This document shows positions 1 through 5,872 of a stretch of DNA of 7,358 nucleotides, piece by piece. The DNA is taken from the NCBI GenBank assembly GCA_031376425.1, contig JANMDR010000200.1, forward strand, positions 1-7,358. Reading direction: 5' to 3'. Numbering within the stretch: the first letter of the stretch is position 1; each line of letters starts with the position of its first letter. The notes beneath the pieces are model-generated. The model saw only the letters and a program-made list of their open reading frames with translations, was not told the DNA's origin and ran no database searches. This DNA comes from JANMDR01 sp031376425. GTDB taxonomy: Bacteria; Pseudomonadota; Gammaproteobacteria; Burkholderiales; Usitatibacteraceae. The position numbers and the translations under genes were made by a program.

Positions 1-264
1 TCGCTCTAACCTAGCTTTTACACTAAATTATTACGTACACTCAAAATCATTAACTGGTAATTTTACTTACCATTTACTTCTTCTGGTGTTTACTACTTGT
101 ATCTATGTACGCTTAGCACAGTCGCCGGATTTAACTCCAACCACTGCCTAAACTAACCGACACAACTAGTACCCACCTCTATCGATTGTCTAAATTTTTA
201 AAGAGCATTTACGCCAACTACACGCTACAACATTTACACAGCTATAAAACAACGACGTAGAATC
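1..264 (-). other. probable rRNA operon leader (upstream of a 16S gene outside the window)
   Basis: There is no credible protein gene here. Read on the minus strand downstream of the tRNA, the region contains a boxA (192-207), then GACAATCGATAGAG and a boxC-like GTGGGTACT (168-176). The order and spacing recall the leader that precedes 16S rRNA in proteobacteria. A 6-bp hairpin (TGGTAA/TTACCA, 55-60 with 67-72) lies further downstream. The distance from boxA to the window edge, about 190 nt, is close to the boxA-to-16S distance in known leaders, so a 16S gene is expected just beyond position 1. No 16S sequence is actually present. A 16S-23S or 23S-5S spacer is the main alternative, but the strong promoter immediately upstream favours the start of an operon. 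Confidence 0.55.
168..207 (-). promoter_or_regulatory. rrn antitermination boxA/boxC-like element
   Basis: The minus-strand sequence TGCTCTTTAAAAATTT (207 down to 192) matches the boxA core TGCTCTTTAA of ribosomal antitermination leaders, where NusB/NusE bind the nascent RNA. It is followed about 15 nt later by GTGGGTACT (176 down to 168), which resembles the boxC element GTGTGGG plus flank. The pairing and order of the two elements make a chance match unlikely. Function as an antiterminator is inferred from known rrn leaders. Confidence 0.65.
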
Positions 265-341
265 TGGTTGCGGGGACAGGATTTGAACCTGTGACCTTCG
301 GGTTATGAGCCCGACGAGCTGCCAGACTGCTCCACCCCGCG
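265..341 (-). tRNA. initiator tRNA-fMet (CAT anticodon)
   Basis: The 77-nt minus-strand gene folds into a complete cloverleaf with a CAT anticodon and a genome-encoded CCA at 267-265. Two hallmarks mark it as the initiator and not the elongator. The first acceptor base is C and faces A at position 72, so the 1-72 pair is mismatched. The anticodon stem ends in three consecutive G-C pairs (GGG/CCC). The T-loop reads GGTTCAAATCC. It would carry formylmethionine to the ribosomal P site. It lies between a strong promoter and a boxA-containing leader, so it may be the first gene of an rRNA transcript. Confidence 0.97.
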
Positions 342-404
342 TCCGAATTTCTGTGTTGCTTTGTATTACTTGCTGCTTTGTTGCGTGTGCTGCGAAGAAA
401 ATCA

Positions 405-464
405 AGTTTACGCGGCTTAGCTGACGCTGTCAATGTTTTTCCTAAATTTTCTTGTAGTTTTTTT
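405..464 (-). promoter_or_regulatory. sigma70 promoter with UP-like element driving tRNA-fMet
   Basis: On the minus strand a perfect -35 TTGACA (433-428) is followed by a 17-nt spacer and a -10 TAAACT (410-405, four of six consensus bases). Directly upstream (about 464-434) is an A/T-rich tract with A-runs like an UP element, as found at strong rRNA and tRNA promoters. Transcription would start near 398, giving a leader of roughly 57 nt before the mature tRNA 5' end. I see no comparable promoter between the tRNA and boxA, so the same promoter may also feed the rRNA leader. Confidence 0.7.
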
Positions 465-532
465 AGGCTGCTGGTGCGTTAATGTGGGAGTAATTGCCGG
501 TATTTTTAATTTTATTCAAAGGAAACAATCAC

Positions 533-1159
533 TTGGACCAACTTACTAATTTGGCGATCGCGGGTGGCCTAGCCTGGGCCAGCGGCATCCGTTTATATGC
601 GGTGCTATTTATACTTGGCTTATCAGGGCGCTTTCATCTGTTTGATTGGCAGCTCCCAGCAAGTTTAGAGGTGCTATCCCATCCATTTGTGCTGGCTACA
701 ACGGGTGTTTTGCTGTTTTTAGAGTTTTTTGCCGATAAAATTCCGGGTTTAGATTCCATTTGGGATGCAATTCATACATTTGTGCGGATTCCTGCAGGTG
801 CTTTACTGGCAATGGGCGCGATGGGGCAACAAGATAGTGCTGCGTGGGCGATTGTAGTGGGATTGGTTGGGGGAACCATTACTGCTGGTACCCATTTTAC
901 GAAAGCGGGCACACGGGCGCTGCTCAATACATCTCCAGAGCCAGTGAGCAATATGACGGCATCGGTGACTGAGGATGCAGCGGTGATCGGCGGCTTATGG
1001 CTGGCGTTTGCTAACCCTGTAGTGTTTTTATTATTATTGGTGCTATTTGTACTACTGATGATTTGGGTATTGCCAAAAATTTGGCGTCTCATCAAATACA
1101 TTATTAACCGCATTATCGCGTTTGTAAGCGGCGCACCCCAGCCGCTTCGACCGAGCTAA
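533..1159 (+). CDS. DUF4126 family integral membrane protein
   Basis: The product is a 208-residue membrane protein of unknown function. The sequence shows the DUF4126 signature: AWASGIRLY (14-22), an EFFADKIPGLDSIWD stretch (64-78), the FVRIPAGALLA segment (83-93), then SPEPVSN (134-140) and TEDAAV. Hydrophobic segments lie around 8-30, 52-66, 86-97, 105-120 and 150-182, and the tail is basic. I chose the TTG at 533 because AAAGGA (518-523) sits 9 nt upstream and the family normally begins with a short polar stretch before the first helix. A further in-frame TTG at 494 has no ribosome binding site and would add 13 residues. The gene stands alone on the plus strand, divergent from tRNA-fMet and convergent with recR, with only 12 bp between the two stop codons. 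Family assignment is firm; no biochemical role is known to me. Confidence 0.88.
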   Translation: MDQLTNLAIAGGLAWASGIRLYAVLFILGLSGRFHLFDWQLPASLEVLSHPFVLATTGVLLFLEFFADKIPGLDSIWDAIHTFVRIPAGALLAMGAMGQQDSAAWAIVVGLVGGTITAGTHFTKAGTRALLNTSPEPVSNMTASVTEDAAVIGGLWLAFANPVVFLLLLVLFVLLMIWVLPKIWRLIKYIINRIIAFVSGAPQPLRPS

Positions 1160-1166
1160 TTATTAT

Positions 1167-1202
1167 TAAAACTAGAGCAGGCGGCGCTCGATGAGCGCCT
1201 GC
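1167..1202 (-). terminator. possible terminator of the dnaX-ybaB-recR operon
   Basis: The end of recR carries a strong inverted repeat: GGCGCTC (1183-1189), a 3-nt GAT loop and GAGCGCC (1193-1199). It is extended by GCAG/CTGC (1177-1180 with 1199-1202) across a 3-nt bulge. On the minus strand it is followed by TTTTAATAATAATT (from 1171), a weak U-tract. The hairpin overlaps the last recR codons. It would also lie between the convergent genes, but the plus-strand side has no U-tract. Function is inferred from structure only. Confidence 0.35.
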
Positions 1203-1768
1203 GCCAAGGTGCCAGAATCAACCTGCTCTAGCTCACCACCTACCGGCAAACCCCGTGCGATGCGGGTGACGCGTACGGATGAATCGAGAAATAGTTCACC
1301 AATATAGTGGGCAGTGGCTTCGCCTTCAACCGTAAAATTAGTTGCTAGGATAAGCTCTTGCACGACATCATCGTTCGCGCGCGCCATGAGTGCGCTTAGG
1401 TTGATTTCTTTAGGCCCAATACCATCAAGGGGCGATAATCTGCCCATAAGCACAAAATAGTAACCATTATAGGTTTCGGTTTGCTCCAGCATCATCAAAT
1501 CAGCCGGTGTTTCAACCACGCAGAGGGTTGCGGTGTCACGCTTGCTTGAGCTACAAATTTCGCAGATTTCTTCTTCGGTAAAGGTATTGCATTTACGGCA
1601 GTGGCGAATACGATCAACCGCGCGTTGCATTGAAACCGCCAACCGGCCTGCGCCAATTTGGTCGCGCTGCAACAGATGATACGCCATACGTTGCGCCGAC
1701 TTTGGACCGACGCCGGGTAAGCAGCGCAAGGCTTGGATCAGTTCGTTCAGCGATGTTGGCGACTTCAT
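1172..1768 (-). CDS. recR: recombination mediator protein RecR
   Basis: RecR works with RecO (and RecF) to load RecA onto SSB-coated single-stranded DNA during gap repair. The 198-residue product has the normal family length and domain order. An N-terminal helix-hairpin-helix, LRCLPGVGPKSAQRMAYHLL, lies at 14-33. A four-cysteine zinc finger uses C57, C60, C69 and C72. The Toprim domain begins at LCVVETPADLMMLE (82-95, acidic E86) and continues through LDGIGPKEINL and ATNFTVEGEATAHYI (142-156). The last motif has Phe where many homologues have Pro. The C-terminus has the usual RIARGLPVGGELEQVD segment. It is the last gene of the minus-strand cluster, starting 10 bp after the preceding stop, so it is probably cotranscribed with dnaX and ybaB. 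No strong Shine-Dalgarno is seen before the ATG, which suggests coupled translation. Confidence 0.98.
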   Translation of the reverse strand: MKSPTSLNELIQALRCLPGVGPKSAQRMAYHLLQRDQIGAGRLAVSMQRAVDRIRHCRKCNTFTEEEICEICSSSKRDTATLCVVETPADLMMLEQTETYNGYYFVLMGRLSPLDGIGPKEINLSALMARANDDVVQELILATNFTVEGEATAHYIGELFLDSSVRVTRIARGLPVGGELEQVDSGTLAQALIERRLL

Positions 1769-1778
1769 GTGCGGTTAC

Positions 1779-2318
1779 TCACTTTGGGCGCACAGGTTTT
1801 GCGGCTGGGTTAAGCTTTTCGGTCTCTATTATCGTTGCAGCAGAGGTCGAGGCAAACCGAATCACGTCACCGCTGGTGCTTTTATCTACAAGCAAACCGT
1901 GGCTGCGCAAAGCGCAGGGGAGCGTTTTATTGGCAACTTTTAATGATGCGTCGCCAAATTGAAAACGCACTGGTTTTTGGCCGGCAACTGCCTGTTTTAG
2001 CATCGCTATTGCAGTGTCATGACGAAGCGCTATATTGCTATTGGGCTGCACTTTGCCAAAAATACGAATTTGTTTGCAGAGTGACGTAAGCTTGCGCAGG
2101 TCTTGGTTACCATCTGCATTAGCTGAATCTGAAACCAGCGCTAATGAAAAATTACCGTCCGCCCCAGTTTGCGCTAAGCGAACTACTGCAAACTCCGCAT
2201 CAGCCACCATATCAACTGCGTGCGCTACCGTTGGAAACATGGTGAAAACGCCCATAAATAGGGCGTTTACAGCCAACGTTTTAAAACTAAAAACGGTTTT
2301 CACCCCCATCACGCCCAT
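1779..2318 (-). CDS. predicted exported protein of unknown function
   Basis: I do not recognise this family. From the ATG at 2318 the product is 179 residues. A lysine (KTVFSFK region), a hydrophobic core (LAVNALFMGVFTMFP) and an AHA|VD site give a convincing signal peptide of about 34 residues, so the mature protein should be periplasmic or secreted. There is no lipobox. The mature part has two cysteines (in SLCKQI and LPCALR) that could form a disulfide, and a Pro/Lys-rich tail. The start is uncertain: GTG 2321, ATG 2318, ATG 2309 and GTG 2303 are all in frame and none has a clear ribosome binding site. It starts a few bases after the ybaB stop and ends 10 bp before recR, so it is embedded in that operon and probably translationally coupled. 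In many proteobacteria ybaB and recR are adjacent, so this looks like a lineage-specific insertion. That it is a real gene is supported by the tight packing and the signal peptide. Confidence 0.75.
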   Translation of the reverse strand: MGVMGVKTVFSFKTLAVNALFMGVFTMFPTVAHAVDMVADAEFAVVRLAQTGADGNFSLALVSDSANADGNQDLRKLTSLCKQIRIFGKVQPNSNIALRHDTAIAMLKQAVAGQKPVRFQFGDASLKVANKTLPCALRSHGLLVDKSTSGDVIRFASTSAATIIETEKLNPAAKPVRPK

Positions 2319-2323
2319 CACAC

Positions 2324-2647
2324 TTATGGGAACTTCAAACCTGCAGGCAAATTCATTCCGGCAGTAACACCCGCCATTTTTTGCTGCGTGGTATCGGCTG
2401 CACGGCGCACGGCATCGTTGATTGCCGCCGCAATTAAATCTTCGAGCATGTCTTTATCATCACCCACCAAGGATGGATCAATCGTCACGCGTTTAACGTT
2501 GTTATGGCAAGTCATCAGCACCTTTACCAAACCACCACCCGCTTGGCCTTCAACTTCTACTGTGGCTAGTTGCTCTTGGGTGCGTTTCATGTTTTCTTGC
2601 ATTTGCTGCGCTTGCTTCATAAGCCCGCCAATTCCGCCCTTCATCAT
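2324..2647 (-). CDS. ybaB: YbaB/EbfC family nucleoid-associated protein
   Basis: YbaB/EbfC proteins are small dimeric DNA-binding proteins of the nucleoid, almost always encoded between dnaX and recR. The 107-residue product has the expected length and layout. A Gly-rich, Met-rich start (MMKGGIGGLMKQAQQMQ) leads into an N-terminal helix with many Gln residues (to about 27). Then come the strands VEVEGQAGGGLVKVLMTCHNNVKRVTIDP (30-58, with the characteristic GGG turn), and a C-terminal helix from about 64 to 91 (LEDLIAAAINDAVRRA). The end is the typical MNLPAGLKFP. Two ATG codons are adjacent (2647 and 2644). AAAGGAAAAG is well placed upstream, so the start is secure. It lies 50 bp downstream of dnaX. 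Confidence 0.97.
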   Translation of the reverse strand: MMKGGIGGLMKQAQQMQENMKRTQEQLATVEVEGQAGGGLVKVLMTCHNNVKRVTIDPSLVGDDKDMLEDLIAAAINDAVRRAADTTQQKMAGVTAGMNLPAGLKFP

Positions 2648-2697
2648 GATACTTTTCCTTTAAATTTAATAATCAAAAATCAATACTTTCAATGGCT

Positions 2698-4377
2698 TCA
2701 ATGGCTAAGAGGCCGAATCGATTCGCGGCGCACTGTAGCACCAAACTCAATTTCCATATCGCGTATGAAGGGGTCTTGCATAATCGACTCTTCCGCACGG
2801 CTTTGCCGCTGGCTATCTTCGAAAGCCTCTGACGCCGCTAAGCTGCCCCGCCCTGCACCGCCGATAGTAATGTTTAACTGTACGCCATCCGCAAAATGGG
2901 GCGCAATCTCTGCCTGCAAACTATCAATATAGCGCGGCTGCGCTAAGTGTTTTTGCGATTGCGGCACCTGCAAGGTCAACACTTTTCCCTGCAAACTTTC
3001 ATAGCTGGTTTGCCGCGCTAACATTGCCGAAAGCCCCTTCAAATCTAAGTGCGCAATAAATTGCGACCATGTTTGATCGCCAAGCTGCGCAATTTTTATA
3101 TCCGGCGTAACAACTGCAGGGGCTACTGCAACCGACGCCATTTTAGGCTCTACAACCGCCGCCTGCATACTTACCGTACTTACAACTGGCGCTGTGGCGC
3201 TGCCGTTATTCACACCGCTATTGCCGCCGCTATTTCCAGATGTAGGCACTGCGCCATCACGCGCTTTGGCAAATGCCAACATCCGCAGCAAGGTCATCGT
3301 GGCACCAGATTGCTCATCTGGTGCTAGCGCTAAATCACGCCGCCCAAGCACTGCTATTTGATAGAGCAACTGCACATCGTCGGTACTAAATCTAGCGGCA
3401 AATGCATTAATTTCAGCTTGATGTAAATGTTGCGTGGGGCCATTACTTTGCACCACATCATCGCCAAGCTGCTGCGCTAATGCTACTTGCGTTAATAAGC
3501 TAGCTAGCTCTTTGAGCATGGAATCAAACGAAATACTGCGTGTGGCTAAACTTTCAACCTCAGCCACCAACGCTTTGGCATTGCGTTGTGCCACAAAATT
3601 TAGCAGAGCAATTAAATAACCTTGATCTAATGCCCCCAACATAGTGGCAACATCCGCCGTTTTAACCGCGCCTGCACCATAGGCAATTGCTTGATCAAGC
3701 AAGCTTAACGAATCGCGTGCACTACCTTCGGCTGCGCGGCCAATCAAATCTAGCGCCGCAGCTTCAAACGCCACACCTTCGGCGGTGAGCACTTTGGTTA
3801 AATGCGCCGCAATTAAAGGCGGGGCAAGGTTTTTTAAATTAAATTGCAGACAGCGCGATAACACCGTGATTGGTAGCTTTTGCGGATCTGTAGTGGCTAA
3901 AATAAACTGCACGTGGCTTGGTGGCTCTTCTAAGGTTTTAAGCATGGCATTAAATGCCGACTTAGAAAGCATATGTACTTCGTCAATAATATAAACCTTA
4001 TAGCGCCCCGAAACTGGCCGATATTGGGCAGTTTCAAGAAGCTCACGCATTTCATCCACTTTAGTATTTGTGGCCGCATCCACCTCAAGCAGATCAACAA
4101 ACCGCCCTGCATCAATGGCTGTACAGGCGGCACACACACCGCAAGGCAATGCCACGGGCAATGTACCGGTGCCATCCGCACCCAAACAATTAAGCGCCTT
4201 AGCTAAAATACGCGCCAATGTGGTTTTGCCAACGCCGCGTGTACCAGTGAGCAGATAAGCATGATGAATACGCCCGGTTTCCAGCGCATTTGCTAAGGCA
4301 CGCACCACGTGTTCTTGCCCGATTACATCTGCAAATTGGCGCGGACGCCATTTTCTAGCAAGAACTTGGTGGCTCAT
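2698..4377 (-). CDS. dnaX: DNA polymerase III subunit tau (DnaX)
   Basis: DnaX is the ATPase of the clamp loader, which opens and loads the beta clamp; full-length tau also links the polymerase cores to the helicase. The 559-residue product carries the opening QVLARKWRPRQFADVIGQ, Walker A GTRGVGKT (45-52), zinc-module cysteines C64, C79, C82 and C85, Walker B VYIIDEVHML (128-137), sensor 1 ATTDPQKLP (161-169), the SRC arginine-finger motif (174-176) and a sensor-2 region around GSARDSLSLLDQA (218-230). A Gly/Ser/Asn/Val/Ala-rich linker (about 375-430) joins to a tau C-terminal domain (WSQFIAHLDLKGLSAMLA onward) ending in IMQDPFIRDMEIEFGA. I see no A AAA AAG slippery heptamer, so the E. coli way of making gamma is not apparent. 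Shine-Dalgarno is weak. ffs lies upstream on the same strand. Confidence 0.98.
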   Translation of the reverse strand: MSHQVLARKWRPRQFADVIGQEHVVRALANALETGRIHHAYLLTGTRGVGKTTLARILAKALNCLGADGTGTLPVALPCGVCAACTAIDAGRFVDLLEVDAATNTKVDEMRELLETAQYRPVSGRYKVYIIDEVHMLSKSAFNAMLKTLEEPPSHVQFILATTDPQKLPITVLSRCLQFNLKNLAPPLIAAHLTKVLTAEGVAFEAAALDLIGRAAEGSARDSLSLLDQAIAYGAGAVKTADVATMLGALDQGYLIALLNFVAQRNAKALVAEVESLATRSISFDSMLKELASLLTQVALAQQLGDDVVQSNGPTQHLHQAEINAFAARFSTDDVQLLYQIAVLGRRDLALAPDEQSGATMTLLRMLAFAKARDGAVPTSGNSGGNSGVNNGSATAPVVSTVSMQAAVVEPKMASVAVAPAVVTPDIKIAQLGDQTWSQFIAHLDLKGLSAMLARQTSYESLQGKVLTLQVPQSQKHLAQPRYIDSLQAEIAPHFADGVQLNITIGGAGRGSLAASEAFEDSQRQSRAEESIMQDPFIRDMEIEFGATVRRESIRPLSH

Positions 4378-4483
4378 TTAAGGGGCGCTTAAGACAAGAT
4401 GGTGGCAGGTTTGGGACAAAAGTTTTTTCATCAAAGACACCTTGAAAACCCTCGAAAACAGGGCATCTTCAAGACATCAAGCA

Positions 4484-4505
4484 TATTCAATCACAGCATT
4501 GAATA
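4484..4505. repeat. 8-bp inverted repeat between ffs and dnaX
   Basis: TATTCAAT (4484-4491), a CACAGC spacer and ATTGAATA (4498-4505) form a perfect 8-bp inverted repeat. It sits just downstream of the 4.5S RNA 3' end on the minus strand, after a U-rich stretch. It could be a 3'-end or processing hairpin for ffs or an operator before dnaX. The U-tract precedes the stem and does not follow it, so it is not a classic intrinsic terminator. Confidence 0.45.
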
Positions 4506-4515
4506 AATAAAAATA

Positions 4516-4617
4516 GGGGTGGCGAGCCTTACCTCCGGCACTTCAACGGCTTTGCTGTGGCTGCTTCGTTCCCGACCTGACCCGGTTCACAAACGTCAAA
4601 TGCGAAGAGACCCGCCA
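4516..4617 (-). ncRNA. ffs: 4.5S signal recognition particle RNA (small bacterial SRP RNA)
   Basis: This is the RNA of the signal recognition particle, which with Ffh targets membrane and secreted proteins to FtsY and the translocon. The minus strand contains the universal Ffh-binding core GGTCAGGTCGGGAACGAAGCAGCC at 4582-4559, split by a GGAA tetraloop. The pair closing the tetraloop is G-C where E. coli has C-G, a compensatory swap that preserves the stem. The 5' end TGGCGGG pairs with the 3' CGCCACC region to close the long hairpin, giving about 102 nt, close to the E. coli length. Exact ends are estimated from pairing. A U-rich stretch (TATTTTTATTTATT) follows the 3' end. Location upstream of dnaX is common in proteobacteria. 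Confidence 0.95.
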
Positions 4618-4813
4618 ACATAATAATAACATGGCAGGCCGCAAGCTAACCGCGCAAGGTGGCACAAAGTTTGCCAAGACCAAACAACATCAATACCACC
4701 CGCGCAGGTGATGTGGCCAACTTTTAAATGCTTTACCATTTCCCGAACATACGCATACCTTGGGTTAATTTTGCCGCATAATCAAATTAATAACATTAAT
4801 TACGCGCCCACAT
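4618..4813. other. intergenic region between divergent ffs and cas6
   Basis: This 196-bp gap separates the minus-strand ffs from the plus-strand cas6 gene and should hold both promoters. I see no gene. The left part has the candidate ffs -10 box and a short GGCA/TGCC hairpin around 4651-4665. The middle has a CACC/GGTG hairpin within the 4690-4715 stretch. The right third is A/T-rich, with ATTAAT twice (4786-4791 and 4795-4800). No convincing -35/-10 pair for cas6 is visible, and no CRISPR repeat units are present. Confidence 0.5.
4623..4628 (-). promoter_or_regulatory. candidate -10 box for ffs
   Basis: TATTAT (five of six matches to TATAAT) on the minus strand ends 5 nt before the predicted 4.5S RNA 5' end, a proper spacing for transcription start. 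A matching -35 box is not convincing: GGTTAG lies 17 nt upstream. The call rests mainly on position. Confidence 0.4.
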
Positions 4814-5719
4814 ATGATTCAACTAAAAAAGTTTTCATACACCGTTATCGCCAGCACCAATTTAGTTTTTCCTGAAAATGATTGTGGTTTTAAAGGCAGT
4901 GCGTGGCACGGGCGCATTGACCACGCCATCCAAAAAAATCCTGCACTCAAAAAATTACTCAAACGTGAAGCAGGGCTGGCATCGCTTTACTGGATAAGCG
5001 CCCCCATTGATTTTAAAAACGATGCCACTGGCCCATTCTCACGTGAACCCTACGCCGCAGGGCTACAGTTTGAAATAGCGATTACGGTAGTGGGTGCTGA
5101 AGCCGTAAATTTACCGCATCTTTCCACCCTCCTCGCACAAGCTATAAGCTATGCGGGCGCATATGACACTGCTGGGTTTTTTGGCAAGTTTTCAATTACG
5201 GCTAGTAGTGAAGCTAATTTCCCACTTTCGCAATTGCAGGTGCCTACACCCTCGGCGCAGTCACAAAATCAACTGCAATTTCAGTTTCATACCATGCTGC
5301 GTCTTGGTGAAGGCGGACACATGCGTGCAGCCCAGCAAGCACTGACTGCGGGGCAAATAGCGGTGCCACGCCTGCAAACCTTGGTGGACCGCCAAATTCA
5401 ACGCGCCCACACCCTACCCGTAAGCGACGCCCCTACGTTTAATACATGGCTGCAAACCTTACAAGCATTAGCTATCGATACCGAAGCCCACACCAGCGTA
5501 GTTGCAGCATCCGTAGCGCCGTTTGATGTTTCCCGCTTATCCGCGAAAATACGGGCTACACAACCCATAGGCGGGCTGCTGGGCACATTCACCTTCGCCG
5601 GACCGGCACCCGCTTTTGCTGAACTCTTACCCTTATTTAAGCTAGGCGAATGGCTACGCATTGGCCGCAAAACCGGGCTAGGTTTAGGCCAGTTTTCAGT
5701 ATCACTACATCAACAATAG
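4814..5719 (+). CDS. cas6: Cas6-family CRISPR pre-crRNA endoribonuclease (RAMP)
   Basis: Cas6 cuts the precursor CRISPR transcript within each repeat to make guide RNAs. The 301-residue product matches the family at its C-terminus: FDVSRLSAKI (237-246), PIGGLLGTFTFAG (251-263) and LLPLFKLGEWLRIGRKTGLGLGQF (271-294). The last segment includes the glycine-rich loop G288/G290/G292 that closes the second RAMP ferredoxin fold. The N-terminal half has a GFKGSAWHGRI motif (25-35), comparable to the 'RG..h..L' segment of Cas6. H32 is a candidate catalytic or RNA-contacting residue, by analogy only. Length and sequence fit the Cas6 used by type III and I-A/B/D systems better than Cas6e or Cas6f. The ATG at 4814 has no Shine-Dalgarno, so translation may be leaderless or weak. 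A Cas10-like gene follows on the same strand after 153 bp, and no CRISPR array is in view. Confidence 0.85.
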   Translation: MIQLKKFSYTVIASTNLVFPENDCGFKGSAWHGRIDHAIQKNPALKKLLKREAGLASLYWISAPIDFKNDATGPFSREPYAAGLQFEIAITVVGAEAVNLPHLSTLLAQAISYAGAYDTAGFFGKFSITASSEANFPLSQLQVPTPSAQSQNQLQFQFHTMLRLGEGGHMRAAQQALTAGQIAVPRLQTLVDRQIQRAHTLPVSDAPTFNTWLQTLQALAIDTEAHTSVVAASVAPFDVSRLSAKIRATQPIGGLLGTFTFAGPAPAFAELLPLFKLGEWLRIGRKTGLGLGQFSVSLHQQ

Positions 5720-5753
5720 CGTTTTAAACCATTGTTTTATATCAGTATTTTTT

Positions 5754-5809
5754 GCATTAGTAAATATTTCACAATTAAATTCATTAAAGTGGCAAACTGT
5801 GACTAATGC
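5754..5809. repeat. spaced inverted repeat in the cas6-cas10 gap
   Basis: GCATTAGT (5754-5761) and ACTAATGC (5802-5809) are perfect 8-bp inverted arms 40 bp apart. An inner TCACA/TGTGA pair could extend the structure. The segment between is A/T-rich. The gap also has an 8-bp direct repeat, TTAAACCA, just after the cas6 stop (5724-5731) and just before the cas10 start (5863-5870). No T-run follows, so a terminator is unlikely. A regulator site or an RNA hairpin in a shared mRNA is possible. Function is unknown. Confidence 0.5.
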
Positions 5810-5872
5810 GATTTATCCATTGATTGCCAACGTATCAAATTCCCCATCACTTCGCAAAAAGGTTAAACCACT

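Noticed and set aside
190..433. Two short minus-strand frames (63 and 71 residues) around the tRNA gene
   Set aside because: Both run through the tRNA-fMet gene and its promoter, have no recognisable domain, and their residues derive from tRNA sequence.
772..1113. 113-residue antisense frame within the DUF4126 gene
   Set aside because: It lies opposite a clear DUF4126 coding sequence and shows no domain of its own.
1630..2367. Plus-strand frames opposite recR, the exported protein and ybaB
   Set aside because: They overlap better-supported minus-strand genes, lack ribosome binding sites and show no recognisable domain.
3930..4206. Overlapping frames on both strands across the dnaX ATPase region
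   Set aside because: They sit over the Walker A to Walker B part of dnaX and are shadows of that strongly conserved coding region.
5752..5780. A -35/-10 pair (TTGCAT, 17 nt, TTAAAT) as a promoter for the Cas10-like gene
   Set aside because: Only three of six and four of six consensus bases match in an A/T-rich gap, which is too weak to call.
4621..5872. Possible CRISPR array or leader near cas6
   Set aside because: I looked for repeated units of about 28-37 bp with regular spacing and found none; only short unrelated inverted or direct repeats occur.
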